Assembly: GCA_011620705.1 (NCBI GenBank)
Contig: WOYR01000255.1
Span: forward strand, 1-44,765
Length of the DNA stretch: 44,765 nucleotides
Direction of reading: 5' to 3'
From: Microbacteriaceae bacterium
GTDB lineage: Bacteria > Actinomycetota > Actinomycetes > Actinomycetales > Microbacteriaceae
A program made the position numbers and the translations under genes. Positions 15,568 through 24,287 of the stretch are shown here, in pieces. Every line of letters starts with the position of its first letter. Positions within the stretch are counted from its first letter, which is position 1. The notes under the pieces were generated by a model that worked only from the letters and a program-made list of their open reading frames with translations, had not been told where the DNA came from and did no database searches.

Positions 15568-16764
15568 GTGAGCACTGCGCTTCGACTCTTCACATCGGAA
15601 TCCGTCACCGAGGGCCACCCCGACAAGATCTGCGACCAGATCAGCGACTCGATCCTGGATGCCCTCCTCGCCGTCGACCGTCATGCCAGGGTCGCGGTGG
15701 AGACCCTCGTGACGACGGGGCTGGTGCACGTCGCGGGCGAGGTCACGACCTCCGGTTATGTCGACATCCCGTCGATCGTGCGCAAGCGCGTCACCGACAT
15801 CGGCTACGACTCCTCTGATGTCTGGTTCGACGGACGCTCCTGCGGCGTGTCGGTCTCCATCGGCGGGCAGTCGCCCGACATCGCCCAGGGAGTCGACGAC
15901 GCCTTCGAGACCCGCGAGGGCACCAGCGTCGACGAACTCGACAGGCAGGGCGCCGGCGACCAGGGCATCATGTTCGGCTACGCCACGACCGAGACGCCCG
16001 CACTCATGCCGCTGCCGATCTGGCTGGCGCATCGGATGTCCGAGCGGCTCGCCGAGGTCCGTCACCAGGGCCTGGTCGACTACCTCCGCCCCGACGGCAA
16101 GACGCAGGTCACGGTCGGCTACGAGGGAGCGGTTCCGCGCACCGTCGAGACCGTGGTGCTCTCCACGCAGCACTCGCCGAAGGTGAGCACCGAGCAGTTG
16201 CGCGCCGAGATCGAGGAGCTGGTGATCCGTCCGGTGCTCGGCCGCATCGATCTGCCGTCCGCCGGGGCGCGCGTGCTCATCAACCCGACCGGGCGCTTCG
16301 AGATCGGCGGGCCGCAGGGTGACGCGGGCCTCACCGGTCGCAAGATCATCGTCGACACCTACGGCGGCGCCGCCCGGCACGGTGGCGGCGCGTTCAGCGG
16401 CAAGGACCCGTCCAAGGTCGACCGCTCGGCCGCCTATGCGATGCGCTGGGTCGCGAAGAACGCGGTGGCCGCGGGCCTCGCCGACCGGCTGGAGGTGCAG
16501 GTGGCGTACGCCATCGGCACCGCATCCCCCGTCGGCCTGTACGTCGAGACCTTCGGCACGGCGCATGTGCCGGAGGAGAGCATCATCGGCGCGATCCAGG
16601 AGGTGTTCGACCTGCGGCCGGCCGCGATCATCCGCGAACTGGATCTGCTCCGACCGATCTACGCGCAGACCGCCAGCTACGGCCATTTCGGGCGCGAGCT
16701 GGCCGACTTCACCTGGGAGAAGACCGATCGCGTCGACGCCTTGCGCGGTGCCGCCGGGCTCTGA
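15568..16764 (+). CDS. metK: S-adenosylmethionine synthetase
   Basis: Makes S-adenosylmethionine from methionine and ATP. The 398 residues carry all the hallmark motifs: EGHPDKICDQISDSILDA near the N-terminus, GAGDQGIMFGYA, the P-loop-like GGPQGDAGLTGRKIIVDTYGG, and GGGAFSGKDPSKVDRSAAY. The GTG start at 15568 follows an AGGACAGG stretch. The 52-bp gap before it is too short for a SAM riboswitch and shows no such structure. Its product supplies methyl groups to RsmB encoded downstream. Confidence 0.97.
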   Translation: MSTALRLFTSESVTEGHPDKICDQISDSILDALLAVDRHARVAVETLVTTGLVHVAGEVTTSGYVDIPSIVRKRVTDIGYDSSDVWFDGRSCGVSVSIGGQSPDIAQGVDDAFETREGTSVDELDRQGAGDQGIMFGYATTETPALMPLPIWLAHRMSERLAEVRHQGLVDYLRPDGKTQVTVGYEGAVPRTVETVVLSTQHSPKVSTEQLRAEIEELVIRPVLGRIDLPSAGARVLINPTGRFEIGGPQGDAGLTGRKIIVDTYGGAARHGGGAFSGKDPSKVDRSAAYAMRWVAKNAVAAGLADRLEVQVAYAIGTASPVGLYVETFGTAHVPEESIIGAIQEVFDLRPAAIIRELDLLRPIYAQTASYGHFGRELADFTWEKTDRVDALRGAAGL

Positions 16765-16789
16765 ACTCCTCGGGAACGGTGCGCGTGGC

Positions 16790-18748
16790 ATGAGCTCGAT
16801 CGCACGAGTCCTGGTCGACTCGCCGCTTCCGCAACTGGACCGCCTGCTCGACTACCGCATCCCGGAGGGGATGGAGGGCATCGTGCCCGGCGTGCGGGTC
16901 TCGGTGCCGCTGCGGGCGGCGAGCAGGATCGCCGAGGGCTTCGTGATCGAGCTGAGTGCGCAGCAGGACTACCCGGGGCCGTTGAGCGACATCGCGGCAC
17001 TGGTGTCGCCGGTCCCGGTGCTGCAGCCGGAGGTGTGGGCGCTCGCCCGGGCGGTCGCCGACCGGGCGGCAGGGTCGGCGAGCGATGTGCTCCGGCTCGC
17101 CATCCCGGCCCGTCAGGTGCGGGTGGAGAAGTCGTGGCTCGCACGGGGCGAGCAGCCCCCTCGCGCGCCGATCGCCGCGCCGGCGATGGATGGCTATCCG
17201 CCCGACGCGCTCGAGACCGCTCTCGCGGGCGGTGAGCGTCTCGCGCTCGGCGTCGCACCGGGGGTGACGGAGCTGGACGACGGCAGCTGGATCGGGCGAT
17301 GGGCGGTGGCACTCGCGCGCGCGGCCACCAGGGTGGTTGCGGGGGGCTCCTCGGCGATCCTGGTGGCGCCCGACTACCGCGACCAGGAGCAGCTCGCCGC
17401 CGCGCTGGCACGCATGGTGCCCCATGAGGCGGTCGTGCGGCTGGATGCCCGGCAATCCAACCCCGATCGTTACCGCGGCCTCCTGCGCGCGCTCGGACCC
17501 GAGCCGATGGTGCTGCTGGGGAACCGCTCCGTGGTCTACGCCCCGGCCGCACGGCTGGGGCTCATCGCGGTCTGGAACGACGGCGACCCGCTGCTCGGCG
17601 AGCCGCTGACCCCCTATGTGCACGCGAGGGATGCGGCGCTGATCCGGCAGCAGCAGCAGGGCGGGGCGCTTCTGCTCGCCGGGCACACGCGCACGACGGA
17701 GGTCGAGCGCCTCGTGGAGATGGGCTACCTGCGCGAGCTGGGGCCCGCTCGGCCGCGGCATCCGCGGGTGATCCCCACGGCGAACATCCCGGCGCAGGAC
17801 CGTCTGGCCGCGCAGGCGCGCATCCCCTCGATCGCCTGGCGGGAGGCGACGGCGGGCAGCAGAGCCGGACCGGTGCTGGTCCAGGTCGCGAGGCCGGGCT
17901 ACGCGCCGGGGCTGCGCTGCGCGGAGTGCGGCGAGGCGGCCCGGTGCCGGGCCTGCGGAGGGCCGCTGCGGCTGCAGCAGCGGGGCGGCATCCCGAGCTG
18001 CACCTGGTGCGGAGCGCCGGAGGCCTCGTGGCGGTGCCCCGATTGCCGCTCGACGAGGCTGCGCCCGGCGGGAGCGGGTGCCGGCCGAACCGGCGAAGAG
18101 CTGGGGAGGGCGTTCCCCGGCGTCCGGATCATCGTGGCCGATGGCGAGCGCAGCATCCAGGCCATCGACGCGAAGCCCGCCATCGTGGTCGCGACCCGCG
18201 GGGCCGAGCCGATCGCCGCAGGCGGCTACCGCGCCGTCCTGCTGCTCGACGGAGATCGCATGGTGGCGCGCGAGAGCCTGCGCGTCGGCGAGGACTGCCT
18301 GCGCTGGTGGTCGGATGCCGCCGCCCTCGCCGCCGACGACGCGCCTGTCGTGCTGGTCGGCGTGGGCGGTACGCTGGCGTCGGCCCTGGCCACCGGCGGC
18401 CAGGCGGACTACGCCCGGCAGGAGCTCATCGACCGCCGTGCGCTGCACTTCCCGCCCGCCGTGCGCATCGCGACCCTGAGCGGGGCGCCGGATGCCGTCG
18501 CAGCGGCTCTGCGCCGGCTGCCGGCCGGGGTCGATCCGGTGGGCACCACCGAGGCCGATGGGCGGGCACGGGCCATCGTGCGCTTCGACTACGCACAGGG
18601 CGCCGCGGTGGCGGAGGCGGTGCGCTCGGAGATCATCCGGCAGGCGACCGCCCGGCGCAAGACCGTCCCGGGATCGCCCCAGCGCCGCGGACGCCAGCCG
18701 CTCCCGCTGCGGGCCCATTTCGACGATCCGGAGCCCTTCGCCGAGTGA
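16790..18748 (+). CDS. priA: Probable replication restart protein PriA (helicase motifs degenerate)
   Basis: A 652-residue PriA-family protein. The N-terminal DNA-binding domain is recognisable (ARVLVDSPLPQLDRLLDYRIP, VPGVRVSVPL). Where the Walker A loop should be, the sequence reads LGVAPGVTELDDGSWIGRW, lacking GKT, and the DEEH box is replaced by WNDGDP. Four C-x2-C pairs remain (CAEC, CRAC, CTWC, CPDC), so zinc binding is likely kept. Actinobacterial PriA proteins are known for lacking detectable helicase motifs, so it is likely a primosome scaffold rather than a helicase. Start ATG at 16790 is the first in frame after metK, 26 bp away. Not the PriA isomerase of His/Trp synthesis. Confidence 0.9.
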   Translation: MSSIARVLVDSPLPQLDRLLDYRIPEGMEGIVPGVRVSVPLRAASRIAEGFVIELSAQQDYPGPLSDIAALVSPVPVLQPEVWALARAVADRAAGSASDVLRLAIPARQVRVEKSWLARGEQPPRAPIAAPAMDGYPPDALETALAGGERLALGVAPGVTELDDGSWIGRWAVALARAATRVVAGGSSAILVAPDYRDQEQLAAALARMVPHEAVVRLDARQSNPDRYRGLLRALGPEPMVLLGNRSVVYAPAARLGLIAVWNDGDPLLGEPLTPYVHARDAALIRQQQQGGALLLAGHTRTTEVERLVEMGYLRELGPARPRHPRVIPTANIPAQDRLAAQARIPSIAWREATAGSRAGPVLVQVARPGYAPGLRCAECGEAARCRACGGPLRLQQRGGIPSCTWCGAPEASWRCPDCRSTRLRPAGAGAGRTGEELGRAFPGVRIIVADGERSIQAIDAKPAIVVATRGAEPIAAGGYRAVLLLDGDRMVARESLRVGEDCLRWWSDAAALAADDAPVVLVGVGGTLASALATGGQADYARQELIDRRALHFPPAVRIATLSGAPDAVAAALRRLPAGVDPVGTTEADGRARAIVRFDYAQGAAVAEAVRSEIIRQATARRKTVPGSPQRRGRQPLPLRAHFDDPEPFAE

Positions 18749-18777
18749 CCAGGCGGCGCCGGATGAGCCCGGTGCGA

Positions 18778-18783
18778 CAGAAT
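18778..18783 (+). promoter_or_regulatory. Possible leaderless -10 hexamer for fmt (CAGAAT)
   Basis: CAGAAT keeps the A at position 2 and T at position 6 and is followed by exactly six bases and then GTG at 18790. The geometry equals that of six other genes in the window and helps select this fmt start. The first base is off consensus, so support is moderate. Confidence 0.45.
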
Positions 18784-18789
18784 CGACGG

Positions 18790-19716
18790 GTGCCACCACT
18801 CCGGATCGTCTTCGCGGGAAGTCCGGCGGCGGCGGTGCCGAGTCTGCGGCGGCTGCTCCAAGGCCGGCACGAGGTGGTCGCCGTCGTCACGCGCGAGGAC
18901 GCCCCGCTCGGCCGCAAACGGGTCATGACGGCGACACCGGTCGCCGTCGAAGCCGAGAGCGCCGGCATCCCCGTCATCAAGGCCAACCGGCTCGGCCCCG
19001 TCACGGACCAGCTGATCGCCCTCCATGCCGACCTCGGAGTGATCGTCGCGTACGGCGGCATCGTCCGCGAGCCGCTGCTGAGCGCTCCCCGGCTGGGCTG
19101 GATCAACCTGCACTTCTCCTTGCTCCCGCGCTGGCGCGGAGCCGCTCCGGTCCAGCGCGCGATCATGGCGGGCGATGCCGAGACCGGGGCCGCCGTGTTC
19201 CAGCTGGTCCCCGAGCTGGATGCCGGCGGCGTCTATGCGGCCCTCCGCCAGCCGATCGGTGCGCATCAGACGGCCGGGCACCTGCTCGAGACGCTCGCGG
19301 AGGCCGGCGCCGGACTCCTGGCGGATGTCGTCGACCAGCTGGCCGAGGGGACCGCGGTGGCGACCCCGCAGTCGGGCGAGGTGACCCTCGCGCCCAAGCT
19401 GACGCTCGCCGACGGCCGGCTGGACTGGACGGTCTCCGCCGAGCAGGTGGACGACCGCTTCCGGGGCACGACGCCCGAGCCGGGCGCCTTCACCGAAGTG
19501 GGAGGCGAGCGCGTGAAAGTGCTCGACGCGCTGATCGCGCGCGAGGCTCCGCGCTTGGCCCCCGGGCACATCGAGCTGCGAGCGGGGAGGCTGCTGGTGG
19601 GCACGGCGAGCGATCCGATCGAACTCGTCACCGTGCATCCGGCGGGCAGACGCGCGATGCCTGCGGCCGACTGGTGGCGGGGCCGGCCGGCCGGTTCGCC
19701 GGACACCGCCTCGTGA
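18790..19716 (+). CDS. fmt: Methionyl-tRNA formyltransferase
   Basis: Formylates initiator Met-tRNA using 10-formyltetrahydrofolate. The 308 residues start with the Rossmann strand LRIVFAGSPAAAVPSLRRLL. The catalytic region is GWINLHFSLLPRWRGAAPVQRAI, with the Asn-His pair, and the Asp-containing ELDAGGVY follows. The C-terminal OB-like domain begins near KLTLADGRLDW. GTG at 18790 is preferred because the protein then begins at the conserved strand and a leaderless hexamer lies 6 nt upstream; ATG at 18763 or GTG at 18772 would add a short basic extension. Confidence 0.94.
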   Translation: MPPLRIVFAGSPAAAVPSLRRLLQGRHEVVAVVTREDAPLGRKRVMTATPVAVEAESAGIPVIKANRLGPVTDQLIALHADLGVIVAYGGIVREPLLSAPRLGWINLHFSLLPRWRGAAPVQRAIMAGDAETGAAVFQLVPELDAGGVYAALRQPIGAHQTAGHLLETLAEAGAGLLADVVDQLAEGTAVATPQSGEVTLAPKLTLADGRLDWTVSAEQVDDRFRGTTPEPGAFTEVGGERVKVLDALIAREAPRLAPGHIELRAGRLLVGTASDPIELVTVHPAGRRAMPAADWWRGRPAGSPDTAS

Positions 19717-19726
19717 GCGTGGGATC

Positions 19727-21079
19727 ATGAACCCGGCTCGGCGGATCGCATTCGAGGTGATCCGCGCGGTGCACGAGAGCGACTCGTACGCGAACCTGCT
19801 GCTGCCGTCCAAGCTCGCACAGGCGCGCCTCGGCAAGGCGGATGCCGGACTCGCCACCGAGCTGAGCTACGGCACGCTGCGCCTGCAGGGCTACTACGAC
19901 CGGGTGCTGCAGCTGGCGGTGGATCGCCCGCTCGCCAAGGTCGACCCCGATGTGCTCGATGTGCTGCGTCTCGGCGCCCACCAGCTGCTCGGGATGCGGA
20001 TCGCCCCGCACGCGGCCGTCGACGAGTCGGCCGCGCTGGTCGGCCTCGTCGGCAAGCGCTCGGCGACGGGGTTCGTGAACGGGGTGCTGCGCACTCTCGC
20101 GCGTTCGAGTCCCGAGCAGTGGCAGGAGCGCGCGCTGGCCGGGCTGGACGGCGACGCCCGTCTCGCGGTTCGGGACGCTCATCCGCTGTGGATCGTCGAG
20201 GCATTCCGCGACGCTCTGACCGCGGAGGGCCGCGCCGCGGAGCTGGCCGCCCTCTTGGAGGCGGACAACGAGCCCCCGCGCGTGAGTCTGGTTGCCCTGC
20301 CGGGGCTCGCGGCGCCTGCCGAGGTGGGGGAACCGGGCGGCGTCTCGCCGATCGCCGCACGGTCGGCCGGTGGGGACCCCGCCGGCGACCCGGTTGTGGC
20401 CTCTGGGCGGGCGCGGGTGCAGGACGAGGGATCCCAGCTCGCCGCTCTCGCGCTCAGCCGCGCACGCCCGATCAGGGCGGGGGAGCGCTGGCTGGACATG
20501 TGCGCGGGTCCCGGCGGCAAGGCCGCCGTTCTGGCGTCGGAGGCTGCGGGCGCAGGCGCGACATTGCTCGGCAACGAGGCGATCCCCGCCAGGGCCCAGT
20601 TGGTGCGCAACGCCCTGGCCGTGCTCCCCGATCCGCCCGAGGTCGTCGTCGGTGACGGGCGCCGCTTCGGCGAGGGCGACGAGCGCTTCGACCGGATCCT
20701 GCTCGACGCGCCATGCACCGGGCTCGGGGCACTGCGGCGCCGTCCCGAGGCGCGGTGGCGCAAGCAGCCCTCGGATGTCGCCGCGCTCTCCAAGCTCCAG
20801 GGCGAGTTGCTGGACGCTGCGATCCAGGCGCTCGCCCCCGGTGGCGTGGTCGCATACGTCACCTGCTCGCCGCACCTCGCCGAGACGCGGGAGGTGATCG
20901 CAGGCGCATGGGCGCGCCATCCCGGACTGGTCGCGCTCGACACGCCTGCGGTCGTGCAGGCGATCGCCACGCGCGCGCTCGAGCTGCCGGCCGCGCTGCA
21001 TGTGCAGCTCTGGCCGCACCGGCACGGCACAGATGCGATGTTCATCCAGTTGCTCGGCGCCGGTTCGGGTCCTCACTAA
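19727..21079 (+). CDS. rsmB: 16S rRNA (cytosine-5) methyltransferase, RsmB/NOL1/Sun family
   Basis: Methylates a cytosine of 16S rRNA, by family at C967. The 450 residues consist of a NusB-like RNA-binding domain (about 1-135: PARRIAFEVIRAV, LATELSYGTLRLQGYYDRVL) and a methyltransferase domain. The SAM loop is WLDMCAGPGGKAA, and the two active-site cysteines are in DAPCTGLGALRRRPEARWR and YVTCSPHLAET. A Gly/Ala-rich stretch of about 25 residues (GEPGGVSPIAARSAGG region) links the two. Fmt and RsmB genes adjoin in many bacteria. The TAA stop is the start of the rpe promoter hexamer. Confidence 0.94.
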   Translation: MNPARRIAFEVIRAVHESDSYANLLLPSKLAQARLGKADAGLATELSYGTLRLQGYYDRVLQLAVDRPLAKVDPDVLDVLRLGAHQLLGMRIAPHAAVDESAALVGLVGKRSATGFVNGVLRTLARSSPEQWQERALAGLDGDARLAVRDAHPLWIVEAFRDALTAEGRAAELAALLEADNEPPRVSLVALPGLAAPAEVGEPGGVSPIAARSAGGDPAGDPVVASGRARVQDEGSQLAALALSRARPIRAGERWLDMCAGPGGKAAVLASEAAGAGATLLGNEAIPARAQLVRNALAVLPDPPEVVVGDGRRFGEGDERFDRILLDAPCTGLGALRRRPEARWRKQPSDVAALSKLQGELLDAAIQALAPGGVVAYVTCSPHLAETREVIAGAWARHPGLVALDTPAVVQAIATRALELPAALHVQLWPHRHGTDAMFIQLLGAGSGPH

Positions 21080-21082
21080 GGT
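21077..21082 (+). promoter_or_regulatory. Leaderless -10 hexamer for rpe built on the rsmB stop (TAAGGT)
   Basis: The TAA stop of rsmB is the first half of TAAGGT; six bases later comes the rpe GTG at 21089. It is the only TAA stop I found in the window. A single short element thus ends one gene and likely starts the next transcript. Confidence 0.6.
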
Positions 21083-21088
21083 CGAGGC

Positions 21089-21751
21089 GTGACCGCGCGC
21101 ATCCAGCCCAGCATCCTGAGTGCCGACTTCGTCAACATGCAGGCGGCCGTCGAGGCGGTCGGGAGCGCCGACGCCGTGCACGTCGACGTGATGGACAACC
21201 ATTTCGTGCCGAATCTCACCTTCGGCCCCGAGATGGTCAGGCGCGTGCAGGAGGTGTCGACGATTCCGCTCGATGTGCACCTGATGATCACGGATGTGGA
21301 CCGCTGGGCCCCCGGCTACGCCGAGTTGGGTGCGTTCTCGGTCACGTTCCACGCGGAGGCCACCTCCGAACCCGTCGCTCTCGCGCGCCGCCTGCGCGCG
21401 ATCGGGGCCCGCGCCGGACTCGCTGTGAAGCCCGGCACCGACGTCACGCCCTACCTGGACCTGCTGCCCGAGTTCGACCAGTTGCTCGTCATGACGGTCG
21501 AGCCGGGTTTCGGCGGCCAGAGCTTCATGGCCGACATGATGCCGAAGGTGGCGACGGTGCGCGCCGCCGTCCGTGCGGCGGGTCTGGATGTCTGGGTGCA
21601 GGTGGACGGCGGCATCACGGTCGACACGATCGTGCGGGCTGCCGAGGCGGGAGCCGACACCTTCGTCGCAGGGTCCAGTGTGTACGGCGCGACCGATGCG
21701 GCCGGCGCGATCGCGGCGCTCCGCGCGGCGGCGGCGGGACACGCGCACTGA
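21089..21751 (+). CDS. rpe: Ribulose-phosphate 3-epimerase
   Basis: Interconverts ribulose 5-phosphate and xylulose 5-phosphate in the pentose phosphate pathway. The 220-residue TIM barrel shows IQPSILSADFVNMQ, VHVDVMDNHFVPNLTFGP, the DVHLMI His-containing strand, FHAEA, and MTVEPGFGGQSFM followed by VQVDGGITVDTI and the phosphate-binding FVAGSSVYG. The GTG start has no Shine-Dalgarno but an exact leaderless arrangement. The pathway feeds PRPP used by the pyr, his and trp enzymes encoded nearby. Confidence 0.96.
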   Translation: MTARIQPSILSADFVNMQAAVEAVGSADAVHVDVMDNHFVPNLTFGPEMVRRVQEVSTIPLDVHLMITDVDRWAPGYAELGAFSVTFHAEATSEPVALARRLRAIGARAGLAVKPGTDVTPYLDLLPEFDQLLVMTVEPGFGGQSFMADMMPKVATVRAAVRAAGLDVWVQVDGGITVDTIVRAAEAGADTFVAGSSVYGATDAAGAIAALRAAAAGHAH

Positions 21752-21786
21752 GCCCGCACTGTCCAGCATCTGGTTGACTGGATGGT

Positions 21787-21969
21787 ATGAACGACGAGAG
21801 CGAGCCGGGAACCGGCTCCGACGAGACGAAGCGCAAGTTCCGCGAGGCGCTCGAGCGCAAGAAGTCGAACAGTGACAACCGCGTGGCGGCTCCCGGCAGC
21901 GAATCGACCATCCACGGCGTGCACGGCAAGGCCGGCGGCAAGCGGCAGTTCCGCCGCAAGAGCGTGTAG
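21787..21969 (+). CDS. DUF5302 small basic protein
   Basis: 60 residues, highly charged: an acidic start (MNDESEPGTGSDE), a basic helix TKRKFREALERKKSNS, then STIHGVHGKAGGKRQFRRKSV at the end. The IHGxHGxAGGK-xFRRKS ending is the mark of DUF5302, a family of tiny actinobacterial proteins of unknown role. The basic tail would suit nucleic-acid or ribosome contact, but that is a guess. It lies 35 bp after rpe and 13 bp before the FKBP gene. Codon use resembles its neighbours. Confidence 0.8.
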   Translation: MNDESEPGTGSDETKRKFREALERKKSNSDNRVAAPGSESTIHGVHGKAGGKRQFRRKSV

Positions 21970-21982
21970 AAAAGAGAGAGCC

Positions 21983-22351
21983 ATGGCTGACAAGACCAAG
22001 CCCGAGATCGACTTCATCGAAGGCGGCGCTCCGAGCGAACTGGTCATCACCGACCTCGAGATCGGCGGCGGCGAGGAGGCGAACCCGGGCGCGTCGGTCG
22101 ACGTGCACTACGTGGGTGTCGACTTCGAGACCGGCGAAGAGTTCGACTCCAGCTGGAGCCGCGGGGAGTCGATCCGCTTCCCGCTCAACGGGCTGATCCG
22201 CGGCTGGCAGGAGGGCATCCCCGGCATGAAGGTCGGCGGTCGCCGCCGGCTCGTCACCCCGCCGGCATACGCATACGGTCCCGCGGGCGGAGGGCATCGT
22301 CTCTCGGGGCGCACGCTGGTCTTCGTGATCGACCTGCTGGGGGTCGAGTAG
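21983..22351 (+). CDS. FKBP-type peptidyl-prolyl cis-trans isomerase
   Basis: 122 residues, a single FKBP domain that speeds proline isomerisation in folding proteins. Seen: VDVHYVGVDFETGEEFDSSW, the SIRFPLNGLIRGWQEGIPGMKVGGRRRL core, TPPAYAYG and the final strand LVFVIDLLGVE. There is no signal peptide or lipobox, so it is cytoplasmic. The ATG at 21983 follows the purine-rich AAAAGAGAGAG, a usable ribosome-binding site. It is likely co-transcribed with the DUF5302 gene. Confidence 0.93.
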   Translation: MADKTKPEIDFIEGGAPSELVITDLEIGGGEEANPGASVDVHYVGVDFETGEEFDSSWSRGESIRFPLNGLIRGWQEGIPGMKVGGRRRLVTPPAYAYGPAGGGHRLSGRTLVFVIDLLGVE

Positions 22352-22355
22352 TCGG

Positions 22356-22361
22356 TACCCT
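22356..22361 (+). promoter_or_regulatory. Leaderless -10 hexamer for hisE (TACCCT)
   Basis: TACCCT is followed by GGAGGA and then the hisE GTG at 22368. The six-base spacer is a Shine-Dalgarno-like sequence but touches the start codon, so it is too close to act as one for this start. The geometry matches the other leaderless genes. Confidence 0.55.
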
Positions 22362-22367
22362 GGAGGA

Positions 22368-22631
22368 GTGAAGACCTTCGACGCCCTCTACGAGGAGCTC
22401 CGCGAGAAGGCCGCGACGCGGCCTGCGGGTTCTCGCACGGTCGCGGAGCTCGACGCCGGGGTGCACGCGATCGGCAAGAAGATCGTCGAGGAGGCCGCCG
22501 AGGTGTGGATGGCCGCCGAATACCAGAGCGATGATGAGGCCGCGGTCGAGATCTCGCAGTTGCTGTACCACCTGCAGGTGCTCATGCTCGCCAAGGGGCT
22601 CTCGCTCGACGACGTGCAGCGACATCTCTGA
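22368..22631 (+). CDS. hisE: Phosphoribosyl-ATP pyrophosphatase
   Basis: Second step of histidine synthesis: removes pyrophosphate from phosphoribosyl-ATP. The 87-residue, all-helical protein has FDALYEELREKAATRP and the metal-binding pattern KKIVEEAAEVWMAA, then EISQLLYHLQVLMLAKGLSLDDV. HisE is separate from HisI here, whereas they are fused in many proteobacteria. It is paired with hisG, as in M. tuberculosis. Confidence 0.96.
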   Translation: MKTFDALYEELREKAATRPAGSRTVAELDAGVHAIGKKIVEEAAEVWMAAEYQSDDEAAVEISQLLYHLQVLMLAKGLSLDDVQRHL

Positions 22632-22678
22632 ATCGATGCGCTGACCCCATCCGACGTCGATCCGAAAGACTTCCCACC

Positions 22679-23518
22679 ATGCTGCGAATCGCGGTGCCCA
22701 ACAAGGGCACCCTCTCCGAAACGGCCGTGCAGATGCTGCAGGAGGCCGGCTACGCCACCCGTCGCGACCCCAAGGAACTGATCGTCGCCGATCCCCGGAA
22801 CGACGTGGAGTTCTTCTACCTGCGGCCGCGTGACATCGCGACCTATGTCGGATCGGGCGCGCTCGACGTCGGTGTGACCGGCCGCGACCTGCTGCTGGAC
22901 TCCCACTCGGCCGCCGTCGAGGTGGACGAGCTCGACTTCGGTGCCTCGACCTTCCGCTTCGCCGGGCCGATCGGGCGCTTCACCGAGCTCGAGCAGTTGA
23001 CGGGCGTGCGCGTCGCGACCAGCTACGCCGCGCTGGTCGGCGACTTCCTGGAGCGCTCCGGTGTGGCCGCCGAGGTGGTGCACCTGGACGGAGCCGTCGA
23101 GTCGGCGGTCCGGCTCGGGGTCGCGGATGCTGTTGCCGACGTGGTCGAGACCGGGTCGACGCTCAAGAAGCAGGGTCTCGAGATCTTCGGCCCGGTCATC
23201 CTGGAGTCGCAGGCCGTGCTGATCGCGGGCAGCGCGGATGCCGGCGGCCTCGACACCTTGCGACGGCGCCTGCGGGGCGTGATGGTCGCCCACCAGTACG
23301 TGCTGATGGATTACGACCTTCCCGCGTCGATGCTCGATGCCGCGTCGAGGATCACGCCGGGGCTCGAGTCGCCGACCGTGTCGCCGACCCGCGACTCGGA
23401 GTGGGTGGCGGTGCGGGTGATGGTGCCGCGGGCCGACACCAACCAGGTGATGGACGCGCTGTACGAGCTGGGCGCCCGCGCGATCCTGGTCAGCGCGATC
23501 CACGCCGCGAGGATCTGA
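22679..23518 (+). CDS. hisG: ATP phosphoribosyltransferase (long form)
   Basis: First, committed step of histidine synthesis: ATP plus PRPP. At 279 residues it is the long form, which carries its own C-terminal regulatory domain for feedback by histidine and so needs no HisZ. Features: LRIAVPNKGTLSETAVQML, FYLRPRDIATYVGSGALDVGVTGRDLL, VADVVETGSTLKKQGLEI (the PRPP loop) and the regulatory domain beginning about residue 200 (LRRRLRGVMVAHQYVLMDYD). It follows hisE by 47 bp and precedes hisF by 7 bp. Confidence 0.97.
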   Translation: MLRIAVPNKGTLSETAVQMLQEAGYATRRDPKELIVADPRNDVEFFYLRPRDIATYVGSGALDVGVTGRDLLLDSHSAAVEVDELDFGASTFRFAGPIGRFTELEQLTGVRVATSYAALVGDFLERSGVAAEVVHLDGAVESAVRLGVADAVADVVETGSTLKKQGLEIFGPVILESQAVLIAGSADAGGLDTLRRRLRGVMVAHQYVLMDYDLPASMLDAASRITPGLESPTVSPTRDSEWVAVRVMVPRADTNQVMDALYELGARAILVSAIHAARI

Positions 23519-23525
23519 GCGCGCC

Positions 23526-24287
23526 GTGAGCATCGTCACACGCGTCATCCCCTGCCTGGATGTCGCGGCCGGCCGCGTCGTCAAGGGCGTCAACTTCCTC
23601 GACCTCCGTGACGCGGGCGACCCGGTCGAGCTGGCGCGCCGCTACTACGAGCAGGGCGCGGACGAGGTCACCTTCCTCGATGTGACCGCGACCGTCGAGG
23701 GCCGGGAGACCATGTACGAGACGGTGACCAGGACCGCGGAGCAGGTGTTCATCCCCTTGACGGTCGGTGGCGGCGTGCGCTCGCCCGATGATGTCGCGCG
23801 GCTGCTTGCCGTCGGCGCCGACAAGGTGGGCGTCAACAGCGCCGCGATCGCCCGCCCGGAGCTGCTCGGCGAGATCGCGGACCGCTTCGGGGCCCAGGTG
23901 CTCGTGCTCTCGCTCGACGTCAAACGCAGCCCGCGTGCGAGCAGCGGCTTCGTCGTCACGACCCACGGAGGCCGGACCGGCACCGGCCTCGACGCCCTGG
24001 ACTGGGCGAAGGAGGCGATCGAGCGCGGAGCAGGCGAGCTGCTGGTGAACTCCATCGACGCCGACGGGACCAAGCAGGGCTACGACCTGGAGCTGGTGGC
24101 CGCGGTGCGCGAGTTGAGCTCTGTTCCGGTGATCGCCAGCGGGGGAGCAGGCAGCGTGGAAGACTTCGCTCCTGCGGTCGCGGCCGGCGCGGACGCCGTG
24201 CTGGCGGCATCGGTGTTCCACAACGGCGAACTGACGGTGGGGGACGTGAAGGCCGCTCTGATTGCCGAAGGGATCGCAGTGCGATGA
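23526..24287 (+). CDS. hisF: Imidazole glycerol phosphate synthase, cyclase subunit
   Basis: Uses ammonia from HisH and PRFAR to make imidazole glycerol phosphate and AICAR. The 253-residue barrel shows the catalytic aspartates in VIPCLDVAAGRVVKGVNF and VNSIDADGTKQGYDLEL, phosphate loops VGGGVRSPDDV and ASGGAGSVEDF, and AASVFHNGELTVGDVK at the end. hisH and hisA are not in the window. GTG start; the stop overlaps hisI (ATGA). Confidence 0.97.
   Translation: MSIVTRVIPCLDVAAGRVVKGVNFLDLRDAGDPVELARRYYEQGADEVTFLDVTATVEGRETMYETVTRTAEQVFIPLTVGGGVRSPDDVARLLAVGADKVGVNSAAIARPELLGEIADRFGAQVLVLSLDVKRSPRASSGFVVTTHGGRTGTGLDALDWAKEAIERGAGELLVNSIDADGTKQGYDLELVAAVRELSSVPVIASGGAGSVEDFAPAVAAGADAVLAASVFHNGELTVGDVKAALIAEGIAVR

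Noticed and set aside
17926..18789. Open frame extending fmt far upstream into priA
   Set aside because: The extension translates priA out of frame and is Arg-rich; the Fmt fold begins at about 18790.
21774..21779. TTGACT before the DUF5302 gene, and an identical TTGACT (40426-40431) before the HNH gene, as -35 boxes
   Set aside because: Both sit 6-7 bases before the start codon, so the matching -10 would fall inside the genes; the position does not fit a promoter for them.
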